A program made the translations under genes and the position numbers. Positions 17,196-24,972 of a stretch of 64,000 nt of DNA are shown here, piece after piece (within the stretch, counting starts at the first letter, position 1; every line of letters begins with the position of its first letter). Below the pieces are notes generated by a model, which did no database searches, was not told where the DNA came from, and saw nothing but the letters and a program-made list of their open reading frames with translations. Origin of the DNA: Gimesia benthica (GTDB lineage Bacteria; Planctomycetota; Planctomycetia; Planctomycetales; Planctomycetaceae); assembly GCF_009720525.1 (NCBI RefSeq), contig NZ_CP043930.1, positions 6,522,001 through 6,586,000 on the forward strand, in the 5' to 3' direction.

Positions 17196-17450
17196 TTGAA
17201 AAAGAATCTATATACGCAACGGCAGCGCATACTGCTCGATTTACTGCGAGAAACCAGGAAAGAAGCAGGCCTGCGCCAGGATGATGTGGCTGAGCGACTG
17301 GGGAGGCCGCAATCATTTGTTAGCAAATACGAGTCCGGGGAACGCAGACTCGACATTCTGGAGCTCTATGATATTTGCAAGGCAATGGGGCTGCCCCTGA
17401 ATGACTTTATTGAAAAGCTCCAGGCAATTCTTTTAGAAAATAAGTATTAG
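17196..17450 (+). CDS. Small Xre-family helix-turn-helix regulator
   Basis: The 84-residue protein is a single Cro/C1-type domain (LRQDDVAERLGRPQSFVSKY, then ESGERRLDILELYDIC, ending LNDFIEKLQAIL). It starts at a TTG at 17196, ten bases after GGAGG. The repeated blocks just upstream suggest autoregulation. No operon partner: the next genes are transposon debris on the other strand. Lone Xre proteins of this size often control mobile elements or toxin-antitoxin loci; none is adjacent. Confidence 0.8.
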   Translation: MKKNLYTQRQRILLDLLRETRKEAGLRQDDVAERLGRPQSFVSKYESGERRLDILELYDICKAMGLPLNDFIEKLQAILLENKY

Positions 17451-17849
17451 GCTAATCAGTTAAGGCTGGTGCTCAAAGTGGAAGCAGGTATTTACACTGA
17501 TGTGGATATCTACTTGAGAGTGAAGTGCAGTTGTGTGGTACCGGGAAATCGTCTGACGCAGCACGCGGCTAGCTTGAAGTTAAGTATCGGAACCGGTAGC
17601 TAGACTTTCAGGCAGATGTGTCTCTGAATTAAAATTCTTTTGTGATCATCTTGAGCAGATCACATACGTCCGCACGCCGGACGGGAATGAATGAGGCATA
17701 AAATAAATATATCAATTTACTGTGCAGATGTAAGTTGTTGACGAAAAGATTTCCAGACGACTGTGAGCCAATCTGCTGAGGTCTACCCAACCGAGATATC
17801 AAATAGGACTACTAGCACGTGTGTGACTTTCTCCAATAATACGCTTTAG
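17451..17849. other. Intergenic region, no feature recognised
   Basis: No open frame with a ribosome site and no clear terminator or repeat. It separates the Xre gene from the IS3 debris. Confidence 0.4.
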
Positions 17850-18440
17850 ATGACTCTTCGAAAGTTCTGGATTGCGCGCTGAAAACCCATCCGCTAGGAA
17901 TCCAGTTTTCCAGGACATCTTCCAGTGACAGGAACCAGTGCTGATTCAAACATTCCTGTCGCAGTCGACCGTTGAAGTATTCAATAATCGCATTGTCTGT
18001 AGGATTTCCGGACGTCTGAAGTCAAGTTTCACACGGTTCCAGTAAGCCCAATAGTCCAGACTCTTCGAGATTTATTCAAGGCCATTATCAACTCGAATCG
18101 TTTCCGGATGGGCACCACTCTGCTTCGTGAACTGCTCCAGAATCTGATCAAAATCATCGCCGGTCAGACGCTGGCTGGCCTGAATCGCTAGACTCTCACG
18201 GCTAAAGTTATCGACAGACGTCAACAGTCGAAATCTCAGTGCAAAATTCAGACGACCGGACATGAAGTCCATGCTCCATCTTTCATTGGCGCGACTGGCT
18301 AACTGTCGTAATTCCGAACCTGACAGTTTCGATTCCGCCGGTGACATTTTCGGCTCATTTGCAGGCCTTCTTCAACATAGAGCCGGTACACCAGCTTGTG
18401 ATTGACGTGCAAACCTTCTCGCGAATGCAGGATCTTCGTC
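17850..18440 (-). pseudogene. Frameshifted IS3-family transposase OrfB remnant
   Basis: Three minus-strand frames together spell the IS3 integrase region: EGLHVNHKLVYRLYVEEGLQ (near 18400), then RWSMDFMSGRL, LTSVDNFSRESLAI and IRVDNG (18072-18347), then after further shifts DNAIIEYFNGRLRQECLNQH and WFLSLEDVLENW (near 17900-18000). The DDE motif is visible, but stops and frameshifts break it several times. No inverted repeats identified. It abuts the 3' end of the TIR gene (8 bp), so the insertion may have clipped that gene's end or brought it in. Confidence 0.82.
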
Positions 18441-18448
18441 TTTCGTTG

Positions 18449-19390
18449 TTAACCTTGTAGGGGAGATATCAAAACTGCCCAAAAAACCTCTGCTGCACCT
18501 TGTTGCGTAAGTTGATCCTTGCTTTGGTTACCAAACCCATGATTCATAGACGCGGACAAGCCAAGTGACATGCCGTCGTCGACGATAGTCAGCATGTTAT
18601 TGAAGGAGTTTCCTCGACTAGACTTGTCAGAACTGTAAACGATATTACTACCACCGAAGCTACTGGAAAGACTAACAGAACATTCGGATATACTTCCGCC
18701 GTCTTCGTAAATCGTTGCAGTAAATGTATTCCCATCAATACGTTTGAAATTTGTCTCAATTGACTCATTTCTCAACTCTAATTCACTGAGTGATTCTTCG
18801 AAAAAACGTGCAATATACAAGAAGGTTTCCTCACGAAATATGTCTTTGTCACGCTCAGAAAACTGCTTTCTTATCCGAAGGTTACTTGACCTCGGTTTTT
18901 CCGAGACGAGATGGGCAATTCCAGTCGGAATCTTTTGAATAGAACCGCTTTTGGTGTTGGATATAACTGCATGGCGAATGGCATTTGTTACTTCCAAAAA
19001 CGCATCATGAACATTTGGAAATTTAGAAATCGGTCTACCGTCTTTCGGCATAGCTAGCAACTTTCCAAATGGTGCTGAATGCCAATCACAAGGATCAACA
19101 ATCACGGGGATTACACGCGACAATCCTTGTTCATGTCTTTCCATCGCACGCGTCAATTCAACGTCATAGCAATAATTCGAAGCAAGAAAATATGGGCTGA
19201 TTAAAAGAAGAATGATATCGGCTGATTCTAAATGCTCACTGATTTGTCCGTCGAATTCGTCACCAGCAACAATTCGACGATCATGCCATGTTTCGATTAC
19301 ATTTTGACGTTTTAACATCACCAAGTGGGTCTCTAACTCATCACGGATGCCCTCGTCTCGATGCGAATAGGAAAAAAACAGATCAGCCAT
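18449..19390 (-). CDS. TIR-domain protein with unknown C-terminal domain (probable NADase effector)
   Basis: The 313-residue product begins with a TIR domain (about 1-145): DLFFSYSHRDEGIRDELETH, the BB-loop region, LLLISPYFLASNYCYDVEL with the catalytic-type Glu, and VIPVIVDPCDW. Prokaryotic TIR domains of this kind cleave NAD+ or make cyclic ADP-ribose signals in antiphage defence. The C-terminal part (about 190-313) is beta-rich and unrecognised (FTATIYEDGGSISECSVSLS, GNSFNNMLTIVDDGMSL). It could be the sensor. Upstream on the same strand lie an ImmA-type peptidase and Xre regulator. A DUF1883-like gene, a fold known to occur fused to TIR, lies 1.7 kb away. Confidence 0.85.
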   Translation of the reverse strand: MADLFFSYSHRDEGIRDELETHLVMLKRQNVIETWHDRRIVAGDEFDGQISEHLESADIILLLISPYFLASNYCYDVELTRAMERHEQGLSRVIPVIVDPCDWHSAPFGKLLAMPKDGRPISKFPNVHDAFLEVTNAIRHAVISNTKSGSIQKIPTGIAHLVSEKPRSSNLRIRKQFSERDKDIFREETFLYIARFFEESLSELELRNESIETNFKRIDGNTFTATIYEDGGSISECSVSLSSSFGGSNIVYSSDKSSRGNSFNNMLTIVDDGMSLGLSASMNHGFGNQSKDQLTQQGAAEVFWAVLISPLQG

Positions 19391-19527
19391 TTACAGTATC
19401 CTGTGAAATGCGGATTTGACAAAGTATCATTTGTCTCGTGTAAGTGAAATGGTAGTGATTATTTTAAAAGAATATCGGTGACCGCTTTGGTTTCTGACCG
19501 GCATTAGGTTTCAATCGAAAGGCTAAT

Positions 19528-20388
19528 TCACATGCGATATGGCGAGAAACGATAATCGTCGTCCTCTTCTTCTACATCTTCTGCAAGTGCTTCACTCGTG
19601 TGGAGCACCGTCAGAGTTCTTCCGTAGCTCCCGAGACCTACGACGTCTTCCTTCATCTCGACTTCTGGGGCACCTTCGAACCACTCGTTCAGCCATGTAT
19701 ACCCCTCGACTCGCCTTGCTTCTTCGATATTCTCGAAATTGGTATTGAATTTTGCTGTCGCTGAAGCTGGTAGTACTGTTCCCTTCTTCAACCACTCGAT
19801 TCGTGGAAGATCCCGCAAAGCCTCAGACATAAAACAGTAATCGACCTGATTTCCCGAGCTGACGACAACGGCAACCGGGTCCTCAGCAAACTTGGTGTAT
19901 CGAATCGCTGTCGCAGTGATAGACGTCACACACGTCTCGGCAAGTGTTTCGATCCCCTCGAACCCATCCCCCGCCCGTCTTAACGCACCCAGGAACAAAT
20001 CACGTGGCATCAAGAGGGCAGCGGCAAAGAAATCCGCCTGCCTCTCAAATTTGTCAGATGAAATGAACCCACTCATCGAGTGGTGAATCCCTTCACCGTT
20101 CGGAAACAGATGTTCGGGATGACCCGGTAGGAAGTAGTGGCCTAGCTCGTGAGCAACGGTAAACCGTTTGAACCCCTCCACCTTGATGTGCGTCGCATAC
20201 TGAATTCCGAACTGATCACCGACCCGAATAAGATATCCAGAGACCCCAGACGAGCTGGATGGTTTCGCCTGAACGACTATGTTGTGACTGTCGGCAAGCC
20301 CGAATGGGTCTACTGGCAATTCCGTGAATGCTTTGGTGACATTGGAAGCAACCCACTCCGCTTCCTGTTCGAGAAGTTTCGAGTTCAT
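19528..20388 (-). CDS. ImmA/IrrE-family zinc metallopeptidase
   Basis: The 286-residue protein has the HExxH zinc motif (RFTVAHELGHYFLPGH) and the downstream helix with the third ligand region (RQADFFAAALLMPRDLF) of ImmA/IrrE peptidases. These cleave a cognate Xre-type repressor in response to DNA damage or phage signals. The gene follows the Xre gene by 3 bp, the standard arrangement for such a pair. It lies upstream of the TIR gene in the same direction (137-bp gap), so the pair could control TIR expression. C-terminal region (about 190-286) is acidic near its end (EALAEDVEEEDDDYRF). Confidence 0.9.
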   Translation of the reverse strand: MNSKLLEQEAEWVASNVTKAFTELPVDPFGLADSHNIVVQAKPSSSSGVSGYLIRVGDQFGIQYATHIKVEGFKRFTVAHELGHYFLPGHPEHLFPNGEGIHHSMSGFISSDKFERQADFFAAALLMPRDLFLGALRRAGDGFEGIETLAETCVTSITATAIRYTKFAEDPVAVVVSSGNQVDYCFMSEALRDLPRIEWLKKGTVLPASATAKFNTNFENIEEARRVEGYTWLNEWFEGAPEVEMKEDVVGLGSYGRTLTVLHTSEALAEDVEEEDDDYRFSPYRM

Positions 20389-20391
20389 GAC

Positions 20392-20748
20392 CTAATCATT
20401 GCCTCTCTTCCTGCTCTTCTTGGCCAGCATGGCGGCGAAGTCCGCTAAGTTCTCTTGGTCTTCAGCCGAAATCTCGGAAAAGTGGCGAAATAGCTTTTCG
20501 GCCACTGGACCTGCTCCCTCTGCTTTCTTCTCCCGTCCGAGGAGGAAGTCGATTGTCACGTTCAGAGCATCGGCCAATCGCCGCAAGTTGTCGAACGACG
20601 GACTCCTCCGACCAGTTTCAAAGTGGGAGATGGCTGATGGCTGAAATCCTGCTTTTTCTGCTAGTTCCGACTGACTTAATCCACGGTTTTCTCGAATTTT
20701 CCGAAGCTTTGGACCGAATGATGATGAATTGTCGCTTGACAAAGGCAT
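20392..20748 (-). CDS. Xre-family repressor paired with the ImmA peptidase
   Basis: The 118-residue product has an N-terminal Cro/C1-type helix-turn-helix (LRKIRENRGLSQSELAEKAG, FQPSAISHFETGRRSP, LADALNVTIDFLLG) and a helical tail (HFSEISAEDQENLADFAAML) likely recognised by the peptidase encoded 3 bp downstream. The ATG at 20748 is preferred; an earlier in-frame ATG at 20769 is possible. By analogy with ImmR-ImmA, it should repress nearby promoters until cleaved. Confidence 0.88.
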   Translation of the reverse strand: MPLSSDNSSSFGPKLRKIRENRGLSQSELAEKAGFQPSAISHFETGRRSPSFDNLRRLADALNVTIDFLLGREKKAEGAGPVAEKLFRHFSEISAEDQENLADFAAMLAKKSRKRGND

Positions 20749-21057
20749 GACGAAACCGTATACTTTCACGTGACACTGCCGTCTCTTGCTGCGGCGTTTT
20801 TTTTGATGATTGCTATAGACGAATACGTCATATTGTATGCTACGGAAATGGATAAGGCAAGTGATGAATCAGTCATCAAATACGACTTCTCAATTTAAAT
20901 ACCCTTCCTTTACTGCGGCGGCCTCTGGTAGTAGTGGTAGACAGCCATAGATATTATTGGACTTCGCGGCTCCATTTTGAAATGCCAGATCAGCAATAGC
21001 AGAATAGCGGGGCATTAGTCTGGATTAATCAATTTTGGCCATAAGAAAAGGAATATG
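20749..21057. other. Divergent intergenic region between the Xre gene and the DUF1883 operon
   Basis: No gene. It contains a short palindrome GATGAATCAGTCATC (near 20863-20877), which could be an operator for the Xre protein acting on both directions. An A+G-rich ribosome site (AAGAAAAGGAA) precedes 21055. Confidence 0.35.
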
Positions 21058-21315
21058 ATGAATTACTTACATTCAGAAGCTCAGATCGGGGCGGATAACT
21101 GTTTTGTAGTCTCAATTTCTGGCCAAGCAAATGTGATTCTGCTCGACGATTGCAACTACCACAATTACAAATCCGGGCGATCATACAACTACCGAGGTGG
21201 ACTGGCAAAACGATCGCCAATTCGATTGTCGCCACCATATTTTGGCAACTGGCACGTTATTATCGACTTAGGTGGATATTCTGGTAGCGTAAATGCAAGT
21301 ATAGAAGTTTTTTGA
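21058..21315 (+). CDS. DUF1883-like small beta protein
   Basis: The 85-residue product matches the DUF1883 pattern: MNYLH start, VVSISGQANVILLDDCNYHN, YKSGRSYNYRGGLAKRSP, then YFGNWHVIIDLGGYSGSVNA. In other bacteria this domain is found alone or fused to TIR domains. It probably forms a compact beta sandwich with a binding role. The ATG at 21058 is chosen over the adjacent ATG at 21055 because AAAAGG spacing is better and family members begin MN-F/Y-LH. First gene of a three-gene operon with two zinc-ribbon proteins. Role in defence is inferred from the TIR association. Confidence 0.75.
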   Translation: MNYLHSEAQIGADNCFVVSISGQANVILLDDCNYHNYKSGRSYNYRGGLAKRSPIRLSPPYFGNWHVIIDLGGYSGSVNASIEVF

Positions 21316-21328
21316 AAAAGGATTAGAA

Positions 21329-21523
21329 ATGAAAAAACTTGAAATTGAGATTAAATGTCCAAGCTGCAGACGCGTATTGAAGCAGCAACTTGATCAAATG
21401 AAGCATGGTAGATCACGGCGTTGCACTTGTGGGTGTGAAATTGTTTTTGAAGGAAACGATGGTCCGAGTGCTCAGCAAGCACTTGATGAATTTGAGCGCG
21501 ATTTGAAAAGAATTTTTAAGTGA
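21329..21523 (+). CDS. Small zinc-ribbon protein, 64 residues
   Basis: Starts 13 bp after the DUF1883 gene with AAAGGA before the ATG. Four cysteines in CPSCRRVLKQQ and RCTCGCEI form a likely zinc ribbon (C10, C13, and C35/C37 or C39). A charged C-terminal helix follows (QQALDEFERDLKRIF). No named family. Co-transcription with the DUF1883 gene suggests a joint function, perhaps nucleic-acid or protein recognition. Confidence 0.7.
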   Translation: MKKLEIEIKCPSCRRVLKQQLDQMKHGRSRRCTCGCEIVFEGNDGPSAQQALDEFERDLKRIFK

Positions 21524-21627
21524 TGCTTATAGACTGTGAGTTTCTTCCAATAATCATTCATGTAATGACACCGAAGTAGAAACTCAGCCTTCGTAAAGAA
21601 CTTCCGGAATGTAAGGATCTAAACATA

Positions 21628-21795
21628 GTGTTAATCAAGTTATTTGTATGTCAGATGTGTGGCTACCGATTCGAAGTCAAAGTCCTTGACCGCCGAGACC
21701 CTAACGAAAAGGATATTCCTGGTTCTCCGATTTGCTGTGATAAGTGCGGTAGTGCACGGGTGGAACCAATCCGAGTTATTCGACGAGCTAGTTGA
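21628..21795 (+). CDS. Small zinc-ribbon protein, 55 residues
   Basis: A GTG at 21628 with AAGGA upstream opens a 55-codon frame: LIKLFVCQMCGYRFEVKVLD, a short loop, ICCDKCGSARVEPIRVI. The CxxC pairs at both ends are those of a rubredoxin-like or RPL37-like zinc ribbon. A longer plus-strand frame at 21644-21853 overlaps it but has no protein-like pattern, so this one is preferred. It lies 104 bp after the 64-residue zinc-ribbon gene and is probably part of the same unit. Binding partner unknown. Confidence 0.65.
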   Translation: MLIKLFVCQMCGYRFEVKVLDRRDPNEKDIPGSPICCDKCGSARVEPIRVIRRAS

Positions 21796-22004
21796 GTGGC
21801 AGGTTGTCGTAAAAGTTAACTGTAGTTATCTGATACCATTAAAGTCATTCTAAGCGAACGGCAAGAATGAGTCTGAGGACTTCATCGCAGTAGTCACAGA
21901 GCACAGCTTCGGCTGCTCAGATTGGGTATTCTTCCCTACGTCAAACTTTTCCTATCGCTAATTGCTTCTAAAGAAGCAATTGGAAAAAGAGTCAGAAACA
22001 AACG

Positions 22005-22910
22005 CTATTGTACATTTTTAGCATTCTGGGCAGGGCCGATATACACTTTCTGATCTGGTGTGTATGGCTCCAGACGATATTCAAATCCTTTTTGAACCAT
22101 TAGGTCTTTTAAAACGGCGAATTCTTCAAACGAATCGGGAGAAACAAAAACGGCAATATAGTGTTGGCTGGGCTTGAAGTCAGCCAGACGTCTTTCAAGC
22201 GATTCCTGGATGGCGTTGTCGCCTTTCGAGATCTTTATACCGGCTGAGGAAACAGGTTCAATGTATGCCCCTTGGGGGCCTGTTTTCTCAACCACTTCAT
22301 TTGTGTTGGGAACATACGAGCCTTCTCCCATCTTTCTTGCGTAAGAAGACAAATACCCCTCGCGTAGAAAAAACACCATTTCAGTTTTGCTGGTTCTTCT
22401 TAATTTTGGTAACTTAGCAGCCTGGGTTCGCGTTTCCACCTCCGTCCGAAGTCTGCTCAGCAGCGAGTTATATTCCTCTTTCGCCTGGGCGAGTGCATCG
22501 GCACTTTGTTTTGACTCTGCAGCTACTTTGTTAATTAAGGTCTGATCTTTGCTGATATTGGCGAGCGCCTGATCTTTGCTCTCTTGTAACCGGGTTAAAT
22601 CTGCATTGAGCTGTGTCCATTTTCGAACGATCATTTTTGTATCAGGATCGACAAACTGGCTTTCAATGCTCTGCTGTTGATCAATCGCATTTTTGAGCTT
22701 CTGGATTCGCTCCTGCGATTTTTGTAACTCGATCTGCATTTCCATCAGTTCTGCCTCATCGGGCGGGGTGACCTGAGCAGCATCGCTGGACATGTTGATC
22801 AGAATCACGACCAGAATTGATATAAACAACACGCCCCCAAACGTATTGCAAATCGTATCTAGTAGTAATTCGAGGCTATTGCCCTCGCCGGTACGTCGCG
22901 TTCGACTCAT
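22005..22910 (-). CDS. TolR/MotB-like membrane-anchored coiled-coil protein (second of two)
   Basis: The 301-residue product begins with a short basic cytoplasmic tail and one membrane helix preceded by Asp (SLELLLDTICNTFGGVLFIS), the pattern seen in ExbD/TolR/MotB channel partners where the Asp carries protons. A long coiled coil follows (about 50-150; EAELMEMQIELQKSQERIQK). The C-terminal mixed alpha/beta domain (about 170-301) ends in VYIGPAQNAKNVQ. No OmpA-type peptidoglycan-binding motif. Its ATG overlaps the stop of the gene before it (ATGA), so the two are translated together. Last gene of the GTPase locus; expected partner is the MotA/TolQ protein at 24969-25826. Confidence 0.75.
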   Translation of the reverse strand: MSRTRRTGEGNSLELLLDTICNTFGGVLFISILVVILINMSSDAAQVTPPDEAELMEMQIELQKSQERIQKLKNAIDQQQSIESQFVDPDTKMIVRKWTQLNADLTRLQESKDQALANISKDQTLINKVAAESKQSADALAQAKEEYNSLLSRLRTEVETRTQAAKLPKLRRTSKTEMVFFLREGYLSSYARKMGEGSYVPNTNEVVEKTGPQGAYIEPVSSAGIKISKGDNAIQESLERRLADFKPSQHYIAVFVSPDSFEEFAVLKDLMVQKGFEYRLEPYTPDQKVYIGPAQNAKNVQ

Positions 22911-23707
22911 TCTAAGCCACTCCCTGCGCCTGTTTGCGGATCGATAGCTTTTTGGTTCGCGGAGAGTAAATCAAAACCGACGTCATAATTCTTTTCTTTA
23001 AGGTGAGGCAGGAGGGAATGGAACTGCTCTATGCCATCAGGTTTGATTAACAAAACAAAATATTGTGTTGCTGGATTTCTGCCTGTCAGCCAGTCCTCGA
23101 ATTGGGACACATTGGAAAACTGAGATGGTACCTGAGATTTTCCCATTTCAGCCACACTGATTTTGTTTGCAGTGAGTTCGACAAGCCAAGGCGTTTTAGA
23201 TGTCCCTTCAGCAGGGTTAAAAATAACACGGTTCTCCTGCTTCATCTTCTCCAGTCGTTCTTTCAAATCCTGGACTTGTCGTTGGATTTCTTCCGTTTTA
23301 TATTGTTCTTCTCTAATTTGATCCTGCTGTTCGACCGCCTTGTTTCTTTCAACTTTAGTTTCCATTTGATCTTGAGCAATACTCGTATTTTCCTTTTGCA
23401 TGACTTCTGTGAGCTCAGTCAGTTCGTTGATTTGTGTTTGCAATCGAGTAGGGGAGAATCGGGTAAGATCTTCCAGCTGAGACTTTCCAGCATTGAATTG
23501 CTTTTCCAGATCTTCGACTTCTCCTACAGCATTTTTCAGCTGAGAAATAATCTCACTGGTTCTTTCTCTGGGAGACATTTCCTGGCGTTCCATCATTTCC
23601 AGTGACAGAATCAATGTAATCAGGATCATAATGCCTGTTACCGACATGATGATGTCTTGAAAAACAAAAAGTGAAAATGCTGATCTATTTTTACCACGTC
23701 GAGACAT
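22907..23707 (-). CDS. TolR/MotB-like membrane-anchored coiled-coil protein (first of two)
   Basis: The 266-residue product has an N-terminal helix with a leading Asp (SLFVFQDIIMSVTGIMILIT), then a coiled coil (about 45-150; VEDLEKQFNAGKSQLEDL, then EQQDQIREEQYKTEEIQRQ) and a C-terminal domain (about 165-266; WLVELTANKISVAEMG, FVLLIKPDGIEQFHSLLPHL). It is a distant paralog of the following gene: same architecture, low identity. Heteromeric TolR-like pairs suit an asymmetric channel. ATGA overlap with the next gene. Start ATG at 23707. Confidence 0.75.
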   Translation of the reverse strand: MSRRGKNRSAFSLFVFQDIIMSVTGIMILITLILSLEMMERQEMSPRERTSEIISQLKNAVGEVEDLEKQFNAGKSQLEDLTRFSPTRLQTQINELTELTEVMQKENTSIAQDQMETKVERNKAVEQQDQIREEQYKTEEIQRQVQDLKERLEKMKQENRVIFNPAEGTSKTPWLVELTANKISVAEMGKSQVPSQFSNVSQFEDWLTGRNPATQYFVLLIKPDGIEQFHSLLPHLKEKNYDVGFDLLSANQKAIDPQTGAGSGLE

Positions 23708-23827
23708 TGCAGATCTGTAAAAATTCGATGAACTGAGTGAAACGGACAGCTATGTTTGTAATCAAGAAAATGTCCGGGGATGTGATGACGCAAACAGCAC
23801 AATCAACTCCACATGCTACCAGGACGT

Positions 23828-24496
23828 TTAACGAGATAATTTATCAATCTGCATGGCAGGCTCTCCTGTACTGAGGGTTCCTGAAAACTGTCTGCTTTTC
23901 CCATCCTCAATGATCCTGACAGTAAACCTGGTTGGATCGGGGGATCCGTGTCGACTGTAATGATGGACAAAGACACGATAGATTCCATTCTGCATACCTT
24001 TGGGAGGCCAGAAAATGTTTTCGACCGGACGAGTTGATTCGCCTCTGACATTCATGTCAACATCCAGTTCGCCCCCATCAGCAGATCGCCTGTGGTCGAA
24101 TGAAATCCGTTCACCAGAGGGGCATAACACATGCAAATCCAGATCATTTCTGTTATTCCAGATCAGAGAGATCTGAACTTCACCGGTTTTCCCTCCCTCG
24201 CGTTCAACTCGCTTATTGATTTCCTCGTTATTCCCTGAGAAATTCTCATTACTGGGGCTGGCTGTCACCAGTCGACTGGCGGTGAGCAGGCCAGATGCAG
24301 GTGGTTCTTTGTCAGTCCTTCCATTTTTCATTTCAGTAGGTTTCGGCTCCTGGGACACTTCCTGTGATACTTCCTCTGGCGATTCAGCTATCGGAGTCGG
24401 GGCTACCACACTGTCTCCGCTCGCTTTCGATTCTGTAGATGACGGCAAAGTATCACCGGTCCCTGTCTTTCCTTTTGGGCCTTGTTCGCCTGACAT
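23828..24496 (-). CDS. YfaP/DUF2135-like domain, probably the displaced C-terminal half of the GYF_2 gene
   Basis: The frame from the ATG at 24496 encodes a low-complexity linker (EESPEEVSQEVSQEPKP-like, about 1-105), then a beta domain (about 105-222): VQISLIWNNRNDLDLHVLCP, ISFDHRRSADGGELDVDMN, RPVENIFWPPKGMQNGIYRV, FVHHYSRHGSPDPTRF. This is the DUF2135/YfaP pattern found in proteins of conflict and surface systems. Upstream of this ATG the same frame remains open and natural in composition (DPTQPETVARSTSSQSQGTG) up to a six-base homopolymer at 24564-24569. So it most likely belongs to one GYF_2-TM-DUF2135 protein split by a -1 shift. It may also be translated separately from 24496, though no good ribosome site is visible. 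Confidence 0.65.
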   Translation of the reverse strand: MSGEQGPKGKTGTGDTLPSSTESKASGDSVVAPTPIAESPEEVSQEVSQEPKPTEMKNGRTDKEPPASGLLTASRLVTASPSNENFSGNNEEINKRVEREGGKTGEVQISLIWNNRNDLDLHVLCPSGERISFDHRRSADGGELDVDMNVRGESTRPVENIFWPPKGMQNGIYRVFVHHYSRHGSPDPTRFTVRIIEDGKSRQFSGTLSTGEPAMQIDKLSR

Positions 24497-24972
24497 TCCC
24501 GTTCCCTGGCTTTGTGAGGATGTTGATCTGGCAACTGTCTCCGGCTGGGTTGGGTCTTTCCATAAAAAAGTATCAGCAGCAATAGTAACAGCAGCAGAAG
24601 TCCCCCCGCCAGCACGCTGAAAATGACATTCTTCTGACTTCGATTGCGATGTTCCGCCGGCAGAGGGGGAAGATTTGTTTTGTCCGGCGTTTCATCAATG
24701 AAATCAACGATTTCAGAACTGATGTCTGATTCCTCTTTGACAGCGTTCGGTTTAATTAAAGTGGCAAGCTCAATTCTGGAATGCGTCAATCGTTCTTTTG
24801 AAAACAGTTCACGAACAGACTCTGCTCGGACCCAGCCGCTCTGATGCTCGTTTTTTACCAGCGAGCCTGGGGTGATCTGTCCCTTGTTTTTCAGGTAGAT
24901 CAATTCATCCAATGAATAAGGACCACATTCTGTTTCATCGGATTTAAAGTACCAGCCGGTCATGTCGCTCAA
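24403..24972 (-). CDS. GYF_2-domain single-pass membrane protein (N-terminal part of a split gene)
   Basis: The 189-residue reading starts with GYF_2 (about 5-55; GWYFKSDETECGPYSLDEL, QITPGSLVKNEHQSGWVRA), a linker (about 60-105), and one membrane helix (NVIFSVLAGGLLLLLLLLLI, about 114-134). Past the helix, the zero frame becomes unnatural (RQLPDQHPHKARERECQ, ending ETVW), while the -1 frame continues as a normal linker to a DUF2135-like domain. The ATG at 24972 overlaps the stop of the MotA-like gene (ATGA-type), showing tight coupling. I infer one protein: cytoplasmic GYF_2, membrane helix, extracytoplasmic DUF2135-like domain. Confidence 0.7.
   Translation of the reverse strand: MSDMTGWYFKSDETECGPYSLDELIYLKNKGQITPGSLVKNEHQSGWVRAESVRELFSKERLTHSRIELATLIKPNAVKEESDISSEIVDFIDETPDKTNLPPLPAEHRNRSQKNVIFSVLAGGLLLLLLLLLILFYGKTQPSRRQLPDQHPHKARERECQANKAQKERQGPVILCRHLQNRKRAETVW
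24560..24572 (-). other. Frameshift site joining the GYF_2-TM and DUF2135-like frames
   Basis: Minus strand reads ATACTTTTTTATGG, with six T at 24564-24569. Upstream frame: GYF_2 domain and membrane helix. Downstream -1 frame: FLWKDPTQPETV, a natural linker leading into the DUF2135-like domain. It could be a mutation, an assembly error, or programmed slippage on the T run. Confidence 0.6.

Noticed and set aside
21644..21853. A 69-codon plus-strand frame
   Set aside because: It overlaps the 55-residue zinc-ribbon frame, which has paired cysteines and a ribosome site; the longer one has none of these.
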